A DNA stretch of 64,000 bases from Bidens hawaiensis (GCA_021521415.1 JAIQDT010000106.1:3151001-3215000); one strand, 5' to 3'. Shown: positions 1 to 14,809, counted from the stretch's first letter. Notes: a model not told the origin generated them from the sequence alone. Numbers and translations: made by a program.

Positions 1-342
1 TCTTCAATAGTGGATGACAAATACACCTCATGCTCTTGTTTTCTTCAATTTGCTTGATTTTAATTTTTAACCTTTTCCCTTGAAATTCCCTTTTTAATCT
101 CAAAAGAAAAATACTCATCATATTTAGCATTCAAACAATAAAGCTTTAAAACCCATTGTAATATTTTATATTGATAACCATAAGAACTGTTTTAATGCTT
201 ATACTTTTTTTAGTTTTAAAATATATACTTTAGGTTTCATATAATAATATCAAATAACATATTTATAAATGCATTATAGGAAGGGAAACGGGTGTTGATA
301 CAACAAACTTACAGGGTTGAAAAACCGCAAGTTGAAAAACGA

Positions 343-728
343 CTTCTTGTTACAGTTTGGTTTCGAAAAGCCGACATGGAAACACGCCGAGTCTTACAAG
401 TCAACCTTGAATAACGTTTGTACATTTACTTTGTGAGTCAAAAATCTCCCGATCAAATTTACAAGAAAAAAAGTTGTTTTGTAACATGTTACAAGCCATA
501 TATGTAATAATCATAGCTGTAAAATCTTGAGAGACGGCTTCTTGTCGCAGTTTGGTTTCAAAAAGCCGACATGGAAACACATCGAGTCTTACCAGTCAAC
601 CATGAACATACGTTGTACATTTCCTTCGTGAGTCAAAAATCTCCCGATCAAATTTACAAGAAAAAAATTGTTTTGTACCATGTTACAAGCCATATGTGTT
701 ATAATCATAGCTGTAAAAATCTTGACTA
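343..728. repeat. Tandem duplication, two ~195-bp units
   Basis: Two head-to-tail copies begin at about 343 and 538. Both hold the same order of landmarks: CTTCTTGT, GGTTTC, AAAAGCCGACATGGAAACAC, CAAAAATCTCCCGATCAAAT, TCATAGCTGTAAAA. They differ by scattered substitutions. The array lies upstream of the lipase gene and may be part of its promoter region. Nothing recognisable was seen in 1-342, which is plain AT-rich sequence. Confidence 0.8.
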
Positions 729-805
729 GGCGTCGATTAAACTCCAATTAATCACTAGTCACGTCCACCGTCTGACTAGCGACTACCGATTTCTACAGGA
801 TATAT
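700..805. mobile_element. Short MITE-like element related to copies near 55.2 and 55.9 kb
   Basis: On the minus strand this stretch reads TGTAGAAATCGG, then TAGTCGCTAGTCAG, then GACTAG, GATTAAT and ATCGACGCCTA, and ends in GATTTTTACA. The same order of words appears at about 55130-55245 and 55840-55955. The ends TGTAGAAATC and GATTTTTACA are near-inverted repeats, so this is probably a small non-autonomous DNA transposon. No convincing target duplication was found here. Confidence 0.45.
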
Positions 806-904
806 TATAACTAATAAGTCTTTTATTAATATTAATTAATATATCATGATTAACTTAATTAAATAAAATCATTAGACCCAAATTCAATCTAAGTCGTCGT
901 GGCA

Positions 905-1066
905 TATACTTGAGGAATCTATTTGCCAGACTAGATTCTTCATTGAATCCATGTTTTTTAAGTAAGCTACTGCAAGCAATCACCACCTGCTTCAGTCAAC
1001 ACAACAACTGTTTACCCCCAATTTCAACTAGGGTTTTTTTTTTCCAATCTCAATCTGCAATTTCAG
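905..1066 (+). other. Possible 5' leader exon of the lipase gene
   Basis: The stretch has the look of a plant 5' untranslated exon: CT-rich text, an ACTAGGGTTTTTTT motif and a donor-like CAG|GTGATC at 1066/1067. The lipase start codon follows 1.5 kb downstream, so the interval would be a leader intron. A 102-codon open frame from 910 has no protein-like features and was not called. No transcript evidence is available. Confidence 0.35.
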
Positions 1067-1247
1067 GTGATCTTTCTTCAATCCACTCTCATTTTAGTAT
1101 CCAACTGATTACTATTTTTTTACCCTTTTGTTGTTTATTAGTTCCCATTAGGTTTAACAATCAAGTTTCAATTTTTATTCAAGATTCTTGTTATGTAGTA
1201 GTAATCTTGGTTCCATAGATTAAACCCTTTTGTTCTTGGTTGTTTAC

Positions 1248-1637
1248 TAGCCCTGCTTGTGGTGCGCACTTATGATGTATATATGTGTGAACCCTCGGGT
1301 GGGCAAAAGTGAAATTGCACTAATTTTGACGTTATTTTACTAATCTCGTGAAAATAACGTTAAAAGTGACGGACGGTTAATCAGGCATCATGTAGTGGCG
1401 TTGATAGCCGAAAGACAAGGGTACATGCACCGATCAGCCGGTGTCCCGATGATTGAGTGCTATGTGCCTTATGTCCAGGGCTTGATGCAAAACTACTATC
1501 GAGCCGGGGGTCTCACCGAAAGCAGCCTCTCTATCCTTATAGGGTAGAGGTAAGGCTGTCTACATCTTACCCTCCTCAGACCCTACCATAGCTTTGCTAT
1601 TGGTGGGATATACTGAGTACGATGATGATGATGATGA
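1248..1637 (+). mobile_element. 390-bp non-autonomous retroelement with RTE-like 3' end
   Basis: The element begins TAGCCCTGCTTG and ends with a GATGAT tail. It is bounded by a perfect 17-bp direct repeat (TGTTCTTGGTTGTTTAC) at 1231-1247 and 1638-1654. Target duplication plus a short-repeat tail is the signature of target-primed reverse transcription. The last ~90 bases match the RTE-type 3' ends seen at 33385-33474 and 55600-55699. A second copy at about 55313 starts at the same 5' position, so this looks like a defined SINE-like unit and not a random truncation. It lies in the putative leader intron of the lipase gene. Confidence 0.8.
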
Positions 1638-1654
1638 TGTTCTTGGTTGTTTAC

Positions 1655-2515
1655 ATTAGAGTTCTTGCAGAATCAGTTGTTATAAGACTTGTGAAACAGT
1701 CAAGTTCCAATTTTTATTCAAGATTCTTGGTGAAACAATCAAGTTCTGATTTTTATTCAAGATTCTTGTTATATAGTAGTAATCTTGGCTCCATAGATTA
1801 AACCCTTTTGATCTTGGTTAGTTCGCATTAAATTTCTTGCAGAATCAATTGTTATAAGACTTGTGAAACAGTCAAGTTCTGATTTTTATTCAAGATTCTT
1901 GGTGGAATAATCAAGTTTCAATTTTTATTCAAGATTCTTGTTATATAGTAGTAGTCTTGGTTCCATAGATTAAACCCCTTTTGTTCTTGATCAGTTCTTA
2001 TTAGAGTTCTTGCAGAATCAGTTGTTATTAGACTTGTGAAACAATCAAGTTTCAATTTTTATTCAAGATTCTTGTTATATAGTAGTAATCTTTGTTCCAT
2101 AGATTAAACCCTTTTGTTCTTAGTTAGTTCCCATTAGAGTTATTGCAGAATCAGTTATTACTAGATTGGTGAAACAACCAAGTTCCAGTTTTTATTAAAG
2201 ATTCCGGTTATATAGTAGTAATCATGGTTCCATAGATTAAACCCCTTTTGGTCTTGATTAGTTCCCATTAAATTTCTTGCAGAAACAGTTGTTATTAGAT
2301 TGGTGAACGGTGGCGGACCCAGAAAGTTTTCTCACAGGAGTCGGAAATTTTCTCAGTTGACTATACTCACAGGGTCGGTCTGGATTTTTACACTACAATA
2401 CTAAAAAAAAATCCGTACCACAAGGGTAGGTCCGCCCGTATTTGCTGAACAATCAAGTTCCAATTTTTATTCAAGATTCCGGTTATATAGTAGTAATCTT
2501 GGTTCCATAGATTAG
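1655..2515 (+). repeat. Degenerate tandem array in lipase leader, ~133-bp period
   Basis: At least five diverged units share, in order, AATCAAGTTCCAATTTTTAT, TCAAGATTCTTGTTATATAG, TAGTAATCTTGG, TTCCATAGATTAAACCC, a Gly-like TTCTTG stretch, and TTCTTGCAGAATCAGTTGTT. The CCATAGATTA landmark falls at about 1791, 1963, 2098, 2230 and 2505. Spacings are 172, 135, 132 and 275 bases; the last is enlarged by an inserted element at 2309-2445. A further unit start lies at about 1214. Several units carry TTCTTGCAG or a variant, which resembles a splice acceptor. Confidence 0.8.
2309..2445. mobile_element. 137-bp element inserted in the tandem array
   Basis: The block interrupts one unit of the surrounding tandem array and is flanked by TGAAC on both sides (2304-2308, 2446-2450). 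Its ends are roughly inverted: GGCGGACC near the left end, and GGTCCGCC near the right. The uninterrupted unit reads GGTGAAACAATCAAG, so the boundaries are clear. The superfamily is not certain. Confidence 0.65.
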
Positions 2516-2581
2516 ACCATGATCTTGGGTGATTTCGGGTTTGCTTTGATTTGTTAATAAGAAAGTGCACATAATAATATT

Positions 2582-4264
2582 ATGTCACTTGTTTGTGGTT
2601 GTCCAATTCTTGAATGTGTATACTGTTTGGGATGCGCGCGTTGGGCGTGGAAAAAATGCCTTTACACCGCGGGTCGAGAAAGTGAGAATTGGGGTTTTGC
2701 AACCGCAAGTGAATTCGAAGCGGTCCCGAGGATATGTAGATATATTTTAGCGGTTTACGAGTTCGACATCCGCAACCCGCTTTGGGCCCCGCCGGGAGGG
2801 TACGGGATTGATCCGGATATGGTGGTTTTGAAAAAAGATTATGACGAAAATCAAGGGAAAGTGTCACCTTACATGATTTACATTGATAAAGAAAATCAAG
2901 AAATACTTTTGTTAATTAGTGGGCTTAATTTAGCGAAAGAAAGCGATTATTTGCTCTTGCTTGATGATAAATTGGGGCAGACGAAGTTTGATGGCGGGTA
3001 TGTTCATAACGGGTTATTGAAGGCGGCTCAATGGGTGTTTGAAAACGAATGTGAGGTTTTAAAAGAGTTGGTTGAAAGACATGAGGATTATACTTTGACT
3101 TTTGCGGGTCATTCTTTAGGGGCGGGGGTGGTCACTTTGTTGACCATGTTGGTGGTCAAAAACCGGGATAGGATCGGGAATATTGAGAGAAAAAGGATAA
3201 AATGTTTTGCAATTGCTCCGGCTCGGTGCGTGTCGTTAAATTTGGCTGTGAGATATGCTGACGTCATCAACTCTGTCGTTCTTCAGGTAAATTTGCGGTC
3301 AAATCATATTTAGTCAAAATGGGTCAATATTTTGACATGCTAAAATGGGTTAGCATGGGTCTATATTTTAGGGTCGTTAGTCGGCTGGTTTACTTTATTT
3401 AATAAGGCTATATCAATGAACCAGGATGATTTCATGCCTCGAACAAGTGTCGCGTTGGAAGTACTCTTCAAGTCACTTTTTTGGTATGCTCTTTGTTAGA
3501 TTGTGATATTATTATTTCATTTGATGTTTTATTTGATTTTATATAATTATATGGTTTCTTAACAAATATTGCCTTCTTGGTTCGCAGTTTCCCGTGCATA
3601 CTATGTGGCACGTGCTTAAAGGAAACGTGCACGCTACAAGAGCAAATGCTTCGAGATCCAAGGCGATTATATGCACCGGGCCGCCTTTATCATGTTATTG
3701 TAAGGAAGCCATTCGGGTATATGCCATGTCATCTTTTACTATACTATAATCATCTTTAGGTAAAACCAACAAATATTAAAAATCAAGTATATGCCCTTTT
3801 GCAGGGTCGGTAGAATATCCCCTGTTGTGAAGACAGCTGTACCGGTAGACGGGAGATTTGAGCACATGGTTCTCTCTTGTCATGTTCTTAGTGATCACTC
3901 GATTGCTCTCATGGAACGTGAGTTTTCGAATGCACTCGATGTAAGTCCTCCGTTAAATGTTTTAAGGTTCTGTTTAATTTTGAACTTATGGTTATTTTTT
4001 TATTTTTTATTTTTATTATTTTTTTTGTTGATCGCTGAAAAATGGTGAAATAAACGGAACCTAAAACCTAAAACGTATAATGTTGTGATAGATCAGACAT
4101 TGAAGGAGAAAGATAGAGTTATGGATATCCCACCACAACAAAGAATGGAAAGAAGTTCATCAATAGCCATTGAACACACACAGGAACACAAAGCAGCGTT
4201 AGCGAGGGCGGCTGCACTCGACGTCCCGGAAGCTTACTCGCCCAGTGAATACGGAACTTTCTAA
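2582..4264 (+). CDS. Class-3 (alpha/beta hydrolase) lipase, C-terminally truncated by in-frame stop
   Basis: Five exons fit: 2582-3286, 3425-3483, 3588-3716, 3805-3940 and 4097-4264. All introns are GT-AG and phases agree, giving 398 residues. The nucleophile elbow GHSLG lies at residues 176-180 (Ser178). The start MSLVCG plus a Cys-rich, hydrophobic N-terminus and the blocks KFDGGYVHNGLLKAA and YADVINSVVLQ match plant Lipase_3 proteins resembling sn-1-specific diacylglycerol lipases, which cut acylglycerols at membranes. The TAA at 4262-4264 falls inside otherwise conserved coding sequence. The same frame continues for 42 more codons, including WDELAGWLFEPDESG, to a TGA at 4391-4393. The catalytic core is complete, so the shortened protein could be active. 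It could equally be an early pseudogene. Substrate is inferred from the family only. Confidence 0.85.
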
Positions 4265-4393
4265 AATGCTCCAAAAGACACTGAAAAATTGTCAACCGGG
4301 TCCTCTAGGAGAGAAAACTGGGATGAGTTAGCAGGTTGGCTTTTTGAGCCAGATGAGTCTGGTCAAATGGTGTTGAAGACCAATTGGTATTGA
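4265..4393 (+). pseudogene. Stranded C-terminal coding tail of the lipase
   Basis: The frame stays open directly after the TAA stop of the lipase and encodes 42 residues, including WDELAGWLFEPDESGQMVLK, before TGA at 4391-4393. This matches my recollection of the C-terminus of full-length plant relatives. It was therefore coding until recently, or is reached by stop readthrough. Confidence 0.7.
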
Positions 4394-4902
4394 AAACAAA
4401 ACAGGAGAGCATTATCAGTCACCATTCTTTTGATTCATGGTTTGTAGTTAGATAATAAATTGTTATAATATTTTCCCGACGGATTATCGGCATTTGTGAA
4501 TTGCGAACATAGTTCATTTGAGTACATATATCACATCATACAATCTTACATGATCGTTTTCGTACGACTTGAACCCAAATCGACATATCTGTAGGACCTA
4601 AAAAGCAGCGGTGTACAACCACGCAACACCAAGATATTATTGCTTTGGGTTGGTAAAATCTCATTCCATTTCCGCAAATTTCGAGTGTATCAAATATCAA
4701 TGAATGATCTCAAATGTCATTATCATTATAAGCCTCTAAACCCACTAACTAATTTACTTTATGTTCTTCGAACGGATCGGGATTTCTACACTTGTATTAA
4801 CATTTACAGTAACAACACTAAATATAACCTTGGTTTCCCACTGGGGTCTTGTTAGTATAGATAATGCTGCACATCTTGTATTTAAAAAGACGTTGCCTTG
4901 AC

Positions 4903-7909
<3,007 letters not shown>

Positions 7910-7926
7910 AACTTGCAGACTGCAAA

Positions 7927-9725
7927 GGCTATATTAAGGCCTCAAAATGCTAGAGACATAAGAATCCTTTCATGATCAGCACCGTACATACTTTCTATCT
8001 CCAGTAGATTCTGTCACATATTACTATTCATTGTAAATGGAAAACATTTTATATTTATTGCAATTTTTATCTAAAATCATGAATCAGGTATTTTAACTGA
8101 GAAATAAATCAAGATGTGAGTATTAATAATTCTTTTCTCATACACAATATTTTGCAGGAAATTTGGGTTTTAATAATCCTAACTATGACCTATTGATTAT
8201 AATCCATACTTCCACTTTGATCAATGATGATCATAGCTTTAACTTCTGTTGCCAATAGCATTCCCGGTAGCATAATCATCATAAATTTATACTTAATTTT
8301 CACTCGATTTCTTTCACAATCATGATCATGAACGAAATGGAGAAACATGCAAGCAAATCGAATATAACACAAATGTAAATTGAGTGTAAAATCTATGATA
8401 ATTATGCTACCATGATTGCTCTTTGCAAAAAAAGTAAAATTTAGGGTTATCAATGGTCAAACTGTAAGTATGAATTATAAATTTATAATCGGCCAACAGA
8501 TCATAATTTGGATTATTAAAATCCACTTTTCCTATTTTGCATCCATTGAACGCACCAAATTATCATTAGCACTGCAAAAACTCAACAATCTATATTCTAC
8601 ACATAAGAATATGAAATTTTTGCACATTTTCCCAAGTGCAAAAGTATACACAAAAAAAAATTATAACAAATTATCAAAAATACATTTTCATCAACAACAA
8701 ATCATGATATTCAACAACTAGCACAATAAAAATCAAAATTCAGCAATATTCAACATTTTCTATTATAACAAATCATCAAATGATTATCAAATTATTTTAA
8801 CTGAAAAAATACTTTATATTTATTACAATTTTTATCTAAAATCAATGAAGTATAATATTTAATTCAAAATGATCTAAGAACACACCTAATTATCATTACC
8901 TCTGCAAAAAAAACTCAAAACACTTTATTTTCTAATTTCTACGCATTCATTCTGCACATCTTCTCATGTCAAAAAGCATATAAACAGTAAAATTCAAACA
9001 AAAAAACGCATATTCATCATCAAAAAATCATGATATAGCATAACAAAAAGCTAAATTCAGCAACACTCAACATTTTCTATTATAACAAGTCATTAAAACA
9101 TTTTAATAAAAAAATACTTTTATTTATAATCAATGAATTAGATATTTTAATTCACATTTTCTCATGCCAAAAAGTAAATAAAAAATAAAATTCAGGTGAA
9201 AAACACATATTCATCAACAGAAAATCATAATATTCACAAACTGACATAACTAACCTAAATTCCGCAACATTCAACATTTCATATCATTCAAAATCATCAA
9301 ATAATTAAAAAAAAATAAAAAATATCCGTCACCGTTACATCCGCCGGAGTTAGGTGAACGACGTTAGAGCTCCGCCTCGATAGATCAGGTGAAAGACGAG
9401 GTCGCCGGAGTTATCGTCCGCCGGAGAGAAAACACATGACGCCGGTGGAAATTGTAATTTCCGGCGAGATTAGGTTGGTTGACTGGCTCGTGTGAAAGAT
9501 GGAAATTGGCACGGGTGAGATGAGGATTGGGTGTGTGTGAAGGATAAGAAACCATACGTGTGAGTCACACGATTTGTGCGTGCGGAAAGAATGGACCCAC
9601 GAGAATTGTGTGTCACCAGAATACCTCAATTTCACGTGAATTAATAACGTGTCTCGGTTTAATGAAATTTTTAAAATCGTTAAATACGGGTCGGTTTTAG
9701 TTAAAAATAATTTCAAAGCCGTCAT
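7927..9725 (-). promoter_or_regulatory. BAM7 leader intron and promoter region
   Basis: Transcribing leftwards, TTTGCAG ends near 7926, 17 bases before the start codon, which suggests a spliced leader. Sequence from 8.0 to 9.3 kb is AT-rich and contains repeated phrases such as CAACATTTTCTATTATAAC (about 8750 and 9068) and TTATTACAATTTTTATCTAAA (about 8818, with a relative near 8060), as if segments had been duplicated locally. Base composition turns GC-richer at 9325-9560, where the first exon and core promoter probably lie. No convincing open frame was seen. Confidence 0.45.
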
Positions 9726-11281
9726 AACTAAATCACCTTATTTGCAAGATTCTCAATTTTATAGAGTATAATTAGAAAACGTTGTTGATAATTTGAAGAA
9801 AATTAAAGAAGGGAATAAATTAATAATGCTCTCATTTTTTTACTATGTAATTTACTTTTACTAGGAAGTTAATCCATTTATCATTTGTTTGAATATATAT
9901 TATTAATATTATGGATTATATATTTTGTTGAACTATATCATGTTATTTAATTTTTTTGGTAATATTTAGTACCAAAGTTTTAGGCTTAATTACATTGTTT
10001 TGGTCACGGTTAAACGATCTATAACCGACTCGCTATAACCTTTAAAACCGATTAACCGAAACCATCATAACAAATCGGTTATGGTTATAGTTATCTATTA
10101 ACTGACATATTGGTTGTGGTCATGGGTTTGACCTAAAACCGCTCCAAACCGACCCATGCACACCCCTACCGATTGGTACTGAACTGGTATCAAGTTTGAA
10201 TTTTCAATATCGGTACGATACCGGTATTTCTCAAATGAAATCCCGGTATCGGTACCAAAAATTCATAATTTCGGGATCGGGATTTTCTGGACTGGTACCG
10301 GTACCATCCCGAGCTCAACCCTATTCATTAACTTTTTTTTAACATTACCAAATGTTACTTCTTTTTTCTTTTATTTATTTAACACCACCACTTCTAATTA
10401 TGTAAAAGGTCGGGGAAAAATCCTCTTTTCAGGATTCGAACCCCCGATCATTCCACCAAAATGATAATAGCGTTGTTGTACATGGTAAACACCTGATCAT
10501 TTCATGTTTTTCATATTACCCAGCACCTTGTATAAAAATGGATACGTTTAAATCATATGGACATGCGGTGTTCGCAGTTTGACGGGTTTAAATCATACAA
10601 ACACATAAATCATGTCCGACACAAGACCATACACATTCATGGTTGCAAAAAAAAATTGTGAGAGAAAGTATATCCTTAAAGTGGAAAATGAGTTTATTTT
10701 TTTTTAATTAACTTTGGACACAAATAATTACAAGTAGTTAGTAGTAAGATATATTATATGCTAAGTTCGCAGTCTACCCTATGATAGGTTTAAAATGAAC
10801 TAAACTGTGTCTAAAACGAAACAAAGTTTAATGAGATATCCATATTTAAAAAGTTATATTTCTACTAGAGTGTTAAAGGCGTTTAAAACCTTAGTTGAAA
10901 TTGGTTTATGGTGTTTGATTTCCTCCTTGTTTCAACTTTTAACTAAGTTGTTACTTTAGCTATGAGATTGTTGAGACAAGATGAAGGGTCCCAGGGCTCA
11001 GCCCGAAGATGGTGATGGCCGTCGGCCCACAGCCAAGTGATCGTACTAGGGCCAACTAAATCAGGTTTTTGAACTTTTGTATTTGTTTTTTCTAATATAT
11101 CTTGTCAAAATTTTAACCGGAAAAGATAACCAAAACGTAACTTTGTAACTCACAGCTTTATGATAGTAATTTTTATTTGATACTATTGCAAACATAATTT
11201 TATATTTTGTGCGTATACCAAATTCTTGTATCACAGCCTCACACTATGAATTATATCCAGCAATCTCCTCGATAGCCTACA
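9726..11281. other. Intergenic, repeat-derived sequence
   Basis: No gene is supported. Sequence at about 10020-10320 is dense in CGGTT/AACCG and CGGTACCGG words and contains CACACCCCTA, the end type of the word-rich elements listed elsewhere. At about 10428-10447 the minus strand reads GGGGGTTCGAATCCTGA, a match to a tRNA B-box. No cloverleaf could be drawn, so it may be a tRNA-derived SINE remnant. Confidence 0.4.
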
Positions 11282-13045
11282 TCTACTATTATAATAAACA
11301 AAAACCATTGCTGTGCCACCTGGCACCTAATTGTCTCATTTTTTTGCCAAGTGGCATCATTATGTTTAATTTTGAAAAGTCATAACTATCTAATTAAAAC
11401 TACTAATAAATATTTTTAACATTCCATATTAATGATATATCTATAATTTTTTAAGTAGTAAATAACGTAAAAATAATTAGAATTAAAAGAATGCATGTAG
11501 AACTTTTGAAACTCATTTTAGTGTGTGTAAATTTGTGTTGTGTATTTTTAGTTTATTAGTGACCGGTTCAAAAGGTGTCACGATTCGTCTTTACTCTGAG
11601 CAATACGAAAAGGATCATCTCATTTGATTATTTTTTACTATTAATTCTATATGATAAACTTTTTTAAGTGTATTGATAACTTTTGCTAAAGTGACATAAT
11701 TTAGCACTCACGGAGAATAGTAGATTGATGATGGTGCATATCAGTACTCTTTCTTTCAGATCTAATAATTATGTGCATTTTTTTGTCACATGTTAACTGA
11801 TAGTGAAATTCATTGTGCTTATTCGTTGTCACAAACTTGCATCAACTAGAGTTTTAGGGCCAAGCTTATATAAAAAATGAGTTGCTTTGATCCCTAAAAT
11901 AGAATGGTGTCATGGTGAGTTTTTGTTTCCTTGATGATATGTTTATATCCAATTGTTTTTATGAAGCAAGACATTGTGTTGTCAATTATAGGCACAACAC
12001 TTAATTTTGTTTTATTTCATATGTTGCAAGTTAAAGCCATAAAGTTTACTTGAATATTATAAATGATAGGAAAATGGTTGTAATTATAGGTGTTGCAAAC
12101 TGATTTTATACAAAATCATTGTAAGAAGTAAGATCATGAGAAGGGTGTTCAAAATAATATTTTGTTTCTTTTAAGTTGGTTGTTTATTATTATGATTTGT
12201 TTGTGTTGTATCTTTTATAGAAGAAGCTCAAAATTGTTTGATATATGGGAGGAATAATGGTTTGGTTTTCAATGAGATACTTATTTGTTGTAAATAAAAC
12301 ATTTCCAACAGTTTTTTTACTTTGATTTACGTAATGGGTCACAGTAAGTTCAAGTTGAAACAGCCCACTTTTAGTATGACTTGGAATATTTCGGGCAAGT
12401 TCAACTTGTATTCGACCCTTTAAGTAAATGGGTCAAATTTGCTACTTGTATTCTCTTATAACTAGCAAAACGGACGGGTCATGTCAATTGGCACAACGCA
12501 TAAGAACCGGTTTGGTCGGTACAAGTTAAGGCCAAAACTGGCTATTTTAGGAAAAATATAACTTTTGGTCCGAAACATGTTTTCTTTACGCTTTTTTGTT
12601 TTTACTTTTACACACAAATATAAAACTCACTATAACTGTTTAGTTCCTTGTATGCAGTTGCCCTTGCTTCTAATTTTATAACCTAAAGCATGAATTAGAA
12701 AAAAAAGGACATGAAGTAAGCCACACAAGTTTATTTTTTATTGGTTATGAATGGCTAATAATTTAATATCATTAAACCCTCAATTTGAATCATTTGGTAA
12801 TTTTTTTTACCGATAGAAACTCTTGCAGTTGTTAGTTCAATAGCAAGATATGTTGAAACTAACACAACAATATACTTAAAAGCAATTTGTTTACATATTT
12901 CGGCTCTTATGATTTTTCAAGAGTTTTGATGTGTGTTATGTATATGATTATTGCAACTTGAAGAACCAAATCATATAATAATTAATAAGATAATGAATGA
13001 GATTTAATTTTTCAAACCCGTGTAATACACGGGTTTATAACCTAG
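11282..13045 (+). mobile_element. Non-autonomous Helitron, 1764 bp
   Basis: The element starts TCTACTATTATAATAAAC directly after an A and ends in CTAG directly before a T, which is the A|T insertion rule of Helitrons. A GC-rich hairpin, CCCGTGTAATACACGGG at about 13017-13033, stands 8 bases before the terminal CTAG. No Rep/helicase frame is present, so the element depends on helpers elsewhere. The AT-rich interior holds no recognisable captured gene. Confidence 0.85.
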
Positions 13046-13328
13046 TAATAGTATAAACATAATCATTTTCTTAAACAAATCAAAGCAACAAATTATTGAC
13101 ACGTGTAATAGTTGTTTTATTTAATAACAAGATTAAATGCAACACATTGTGACACAAACAACGCGTTCACCTCCATCTAGGACTCTAGGAGCATATTCAT
13201 TATTTAACGTATCAAACACCGTAAGTTATTATAAGTTATAACTAAATGAAAAACATAAAACACATTCTCGCTTGAGGGTAGAATACCACGAACCAAAGGC
13301 ACAAAAGTAAAAGAGCGAATGTGTATGT

Positions 13329-13606
13329 TCAACAATAGTCATCTGTACCCACAACCACACCGGTACCACAATAGCTGAGGTAGGTGATAGGGAGCTCGAG
13401 TGATTCAAGAGCGTCACACACACATGTGTAGCTCCGACATTTGGACCCAAACATTTGGTGACTGATTTAAGATAGTCACAACAGCTTCGAGTGGGTCCCC
13501 TGGTACATACGCCTTGTAAGATAGAAAGAGAAGCACACTGTCCCCGTGCTACAGGAGCCACGACCAGTGCGATCGCCAACATCACACAAAACACAAGTTT
13601 CACCAG
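13329..13606 (-). pseudogene. Lipid-transfer-protein-like gene, start lost and frameshifted
   Basis: The minus strand encodes a signal peptide (LVFCVMLAIALVVAPVARG) and an eight-cysteine domain of the nsLTP/hydrophobic-seed type: QC, LQGVC, SCC, then CVC, SYC and DYC. Two lesions are visible. The expected first codon is CTG (13604-13606), followed by GTG AAA CTT GTG. The reading frame shifts between CLGPNVGA and the CVCDALESLELP block, so the last four cysteines lie in another frame that ends at TGA 13329-13331. The undisturbed frame instead runs on as a non-family tail to 13229. A downstream ATG (eighth codon) could still start a shortened signal peptide. Members of this family are secreted and bind hydrophobic molecules. 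It could be functional only if an intron or a sequencing error explains the shift. Confidence 0.7.
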
Positions 13607-13609
13607 TGT

Positions 13610-14800
13610 TTTTGGTTCTAGCCTTTACTTTAGGATTGATATAATTAACTCATTGTCTATAGCTTCATTATGCAATTTTAATATATCCACTTGCTAAGTA
13701 TATAATTAAAGTAAATTTCGTCTTGATACAAGTTTAATAATAATAATGACAATAAAGCGTGTAAGTTTATCTATTCTATGCATTTATTGATTTTAACTTG
13801 ATCAAGCATGTGCATCATGGCATCGTTCGACTAATACGATCCGTAAATTGAGATAAGTTAATTATAGATGAATTTAATTAATAATAATAATAATAGCATA
13901 ATCATATAGTTAGATGGTGTAGTGTAAGCGGCAAACTTATGTAAGTTTATATATTATAGGACACACCTAGTTTCTTGTCACACACTCTTAACTCAGAAAA
14001 TCTTATTTAGAATACAAATTTGAGGTAAACTTAAAATAGAAAGGGAGACAAAAATAAAAAATTTGAGAAGGAATTGCGACCACATAAAAAACTCCTTAAA
14101 AGTAATAAAAAAATCGTTATTCAAAATATAAATAAAAAACGAAAAAAATTAAAAAAACCAAAATGTTTCCCCCATCATTCTCGTTTAAAAAAAAGATGAC
14201 GAGAAAATACAATACTGAGATCAAATACACAATGATGAAAATGAACAAAAGACATAATTATAACTAAGAAAAAACAATGTTGAGTGATATAACACAATGC
14301 CGAACAAAATATAACACAATTTTGAGTAATATAACACAATATCAAGAAAAAAGATACAATCAATGACGAAAATAAACACAAAACATAATGATAAACAAAA
14401 GACACAATGATATTTTTCACTCAACATTTTTTATTATTTTTGTTTTTTTAGAACGAGAAAGACGGTGGAAAGAATTTGTGTTTTCACTTTTTTCATTTCT
14501 TTATTAAATTTTGAATTATGATTTTTTATTATTTTTTATTTTTATGTAGCCACAAATCTTTCTCATGCTTTTCATTCTTATCAATTAACTTGACCCTACA
14601 AATTTGTACAATATATTATAAAAAATGCCGTTGACAACATATTTTACACTTGGAACAACATATTCTAACCTGCTTAGAAGTAAATGATACTTTTCTTTTT
14701 TAAATAAAGTCAAAAGTGTTTGTATAAACCTATTTATTTTACTCTTTATAATAAGCCCCTTTGGACTTTGGCCCCTTTTTGTTCGTATCAATACTCGTAA
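13610..14800. other. AT-rich intergenic sequence
   Basis: No gene is supported. Between about 14200 and 14430 the phrases ATAACACAAT and GAACAAAA/ACAATG recur irregularly, a low-complexity stretch that produces long but meaningless open frames on the minus strand. Confidence 0.5.
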
Positions 14801-14809
14801 AATTATGCG

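Noticed and set aside
910..1218. 102-codon plus-strand open frame
   Set aside because: Composition is unlike protein, it crosses a likely splice donor and runs into the tandem array; it is better read as leader sequence.
10425..10450. Possible tRNA gene on the minus strand (B-box-like GGTTCGAATCC)
   Set aside because: No acceptor, D or anticodon stems could be built around it; at most a tRNA-derived repeat remnant.
14175..14427. Hydrophobic minus-strand open frames (possible membrane protein)
   Set aside because: They arise from reiterated ATAACACAAT-like low-complexity sequence; no start context or splice support.
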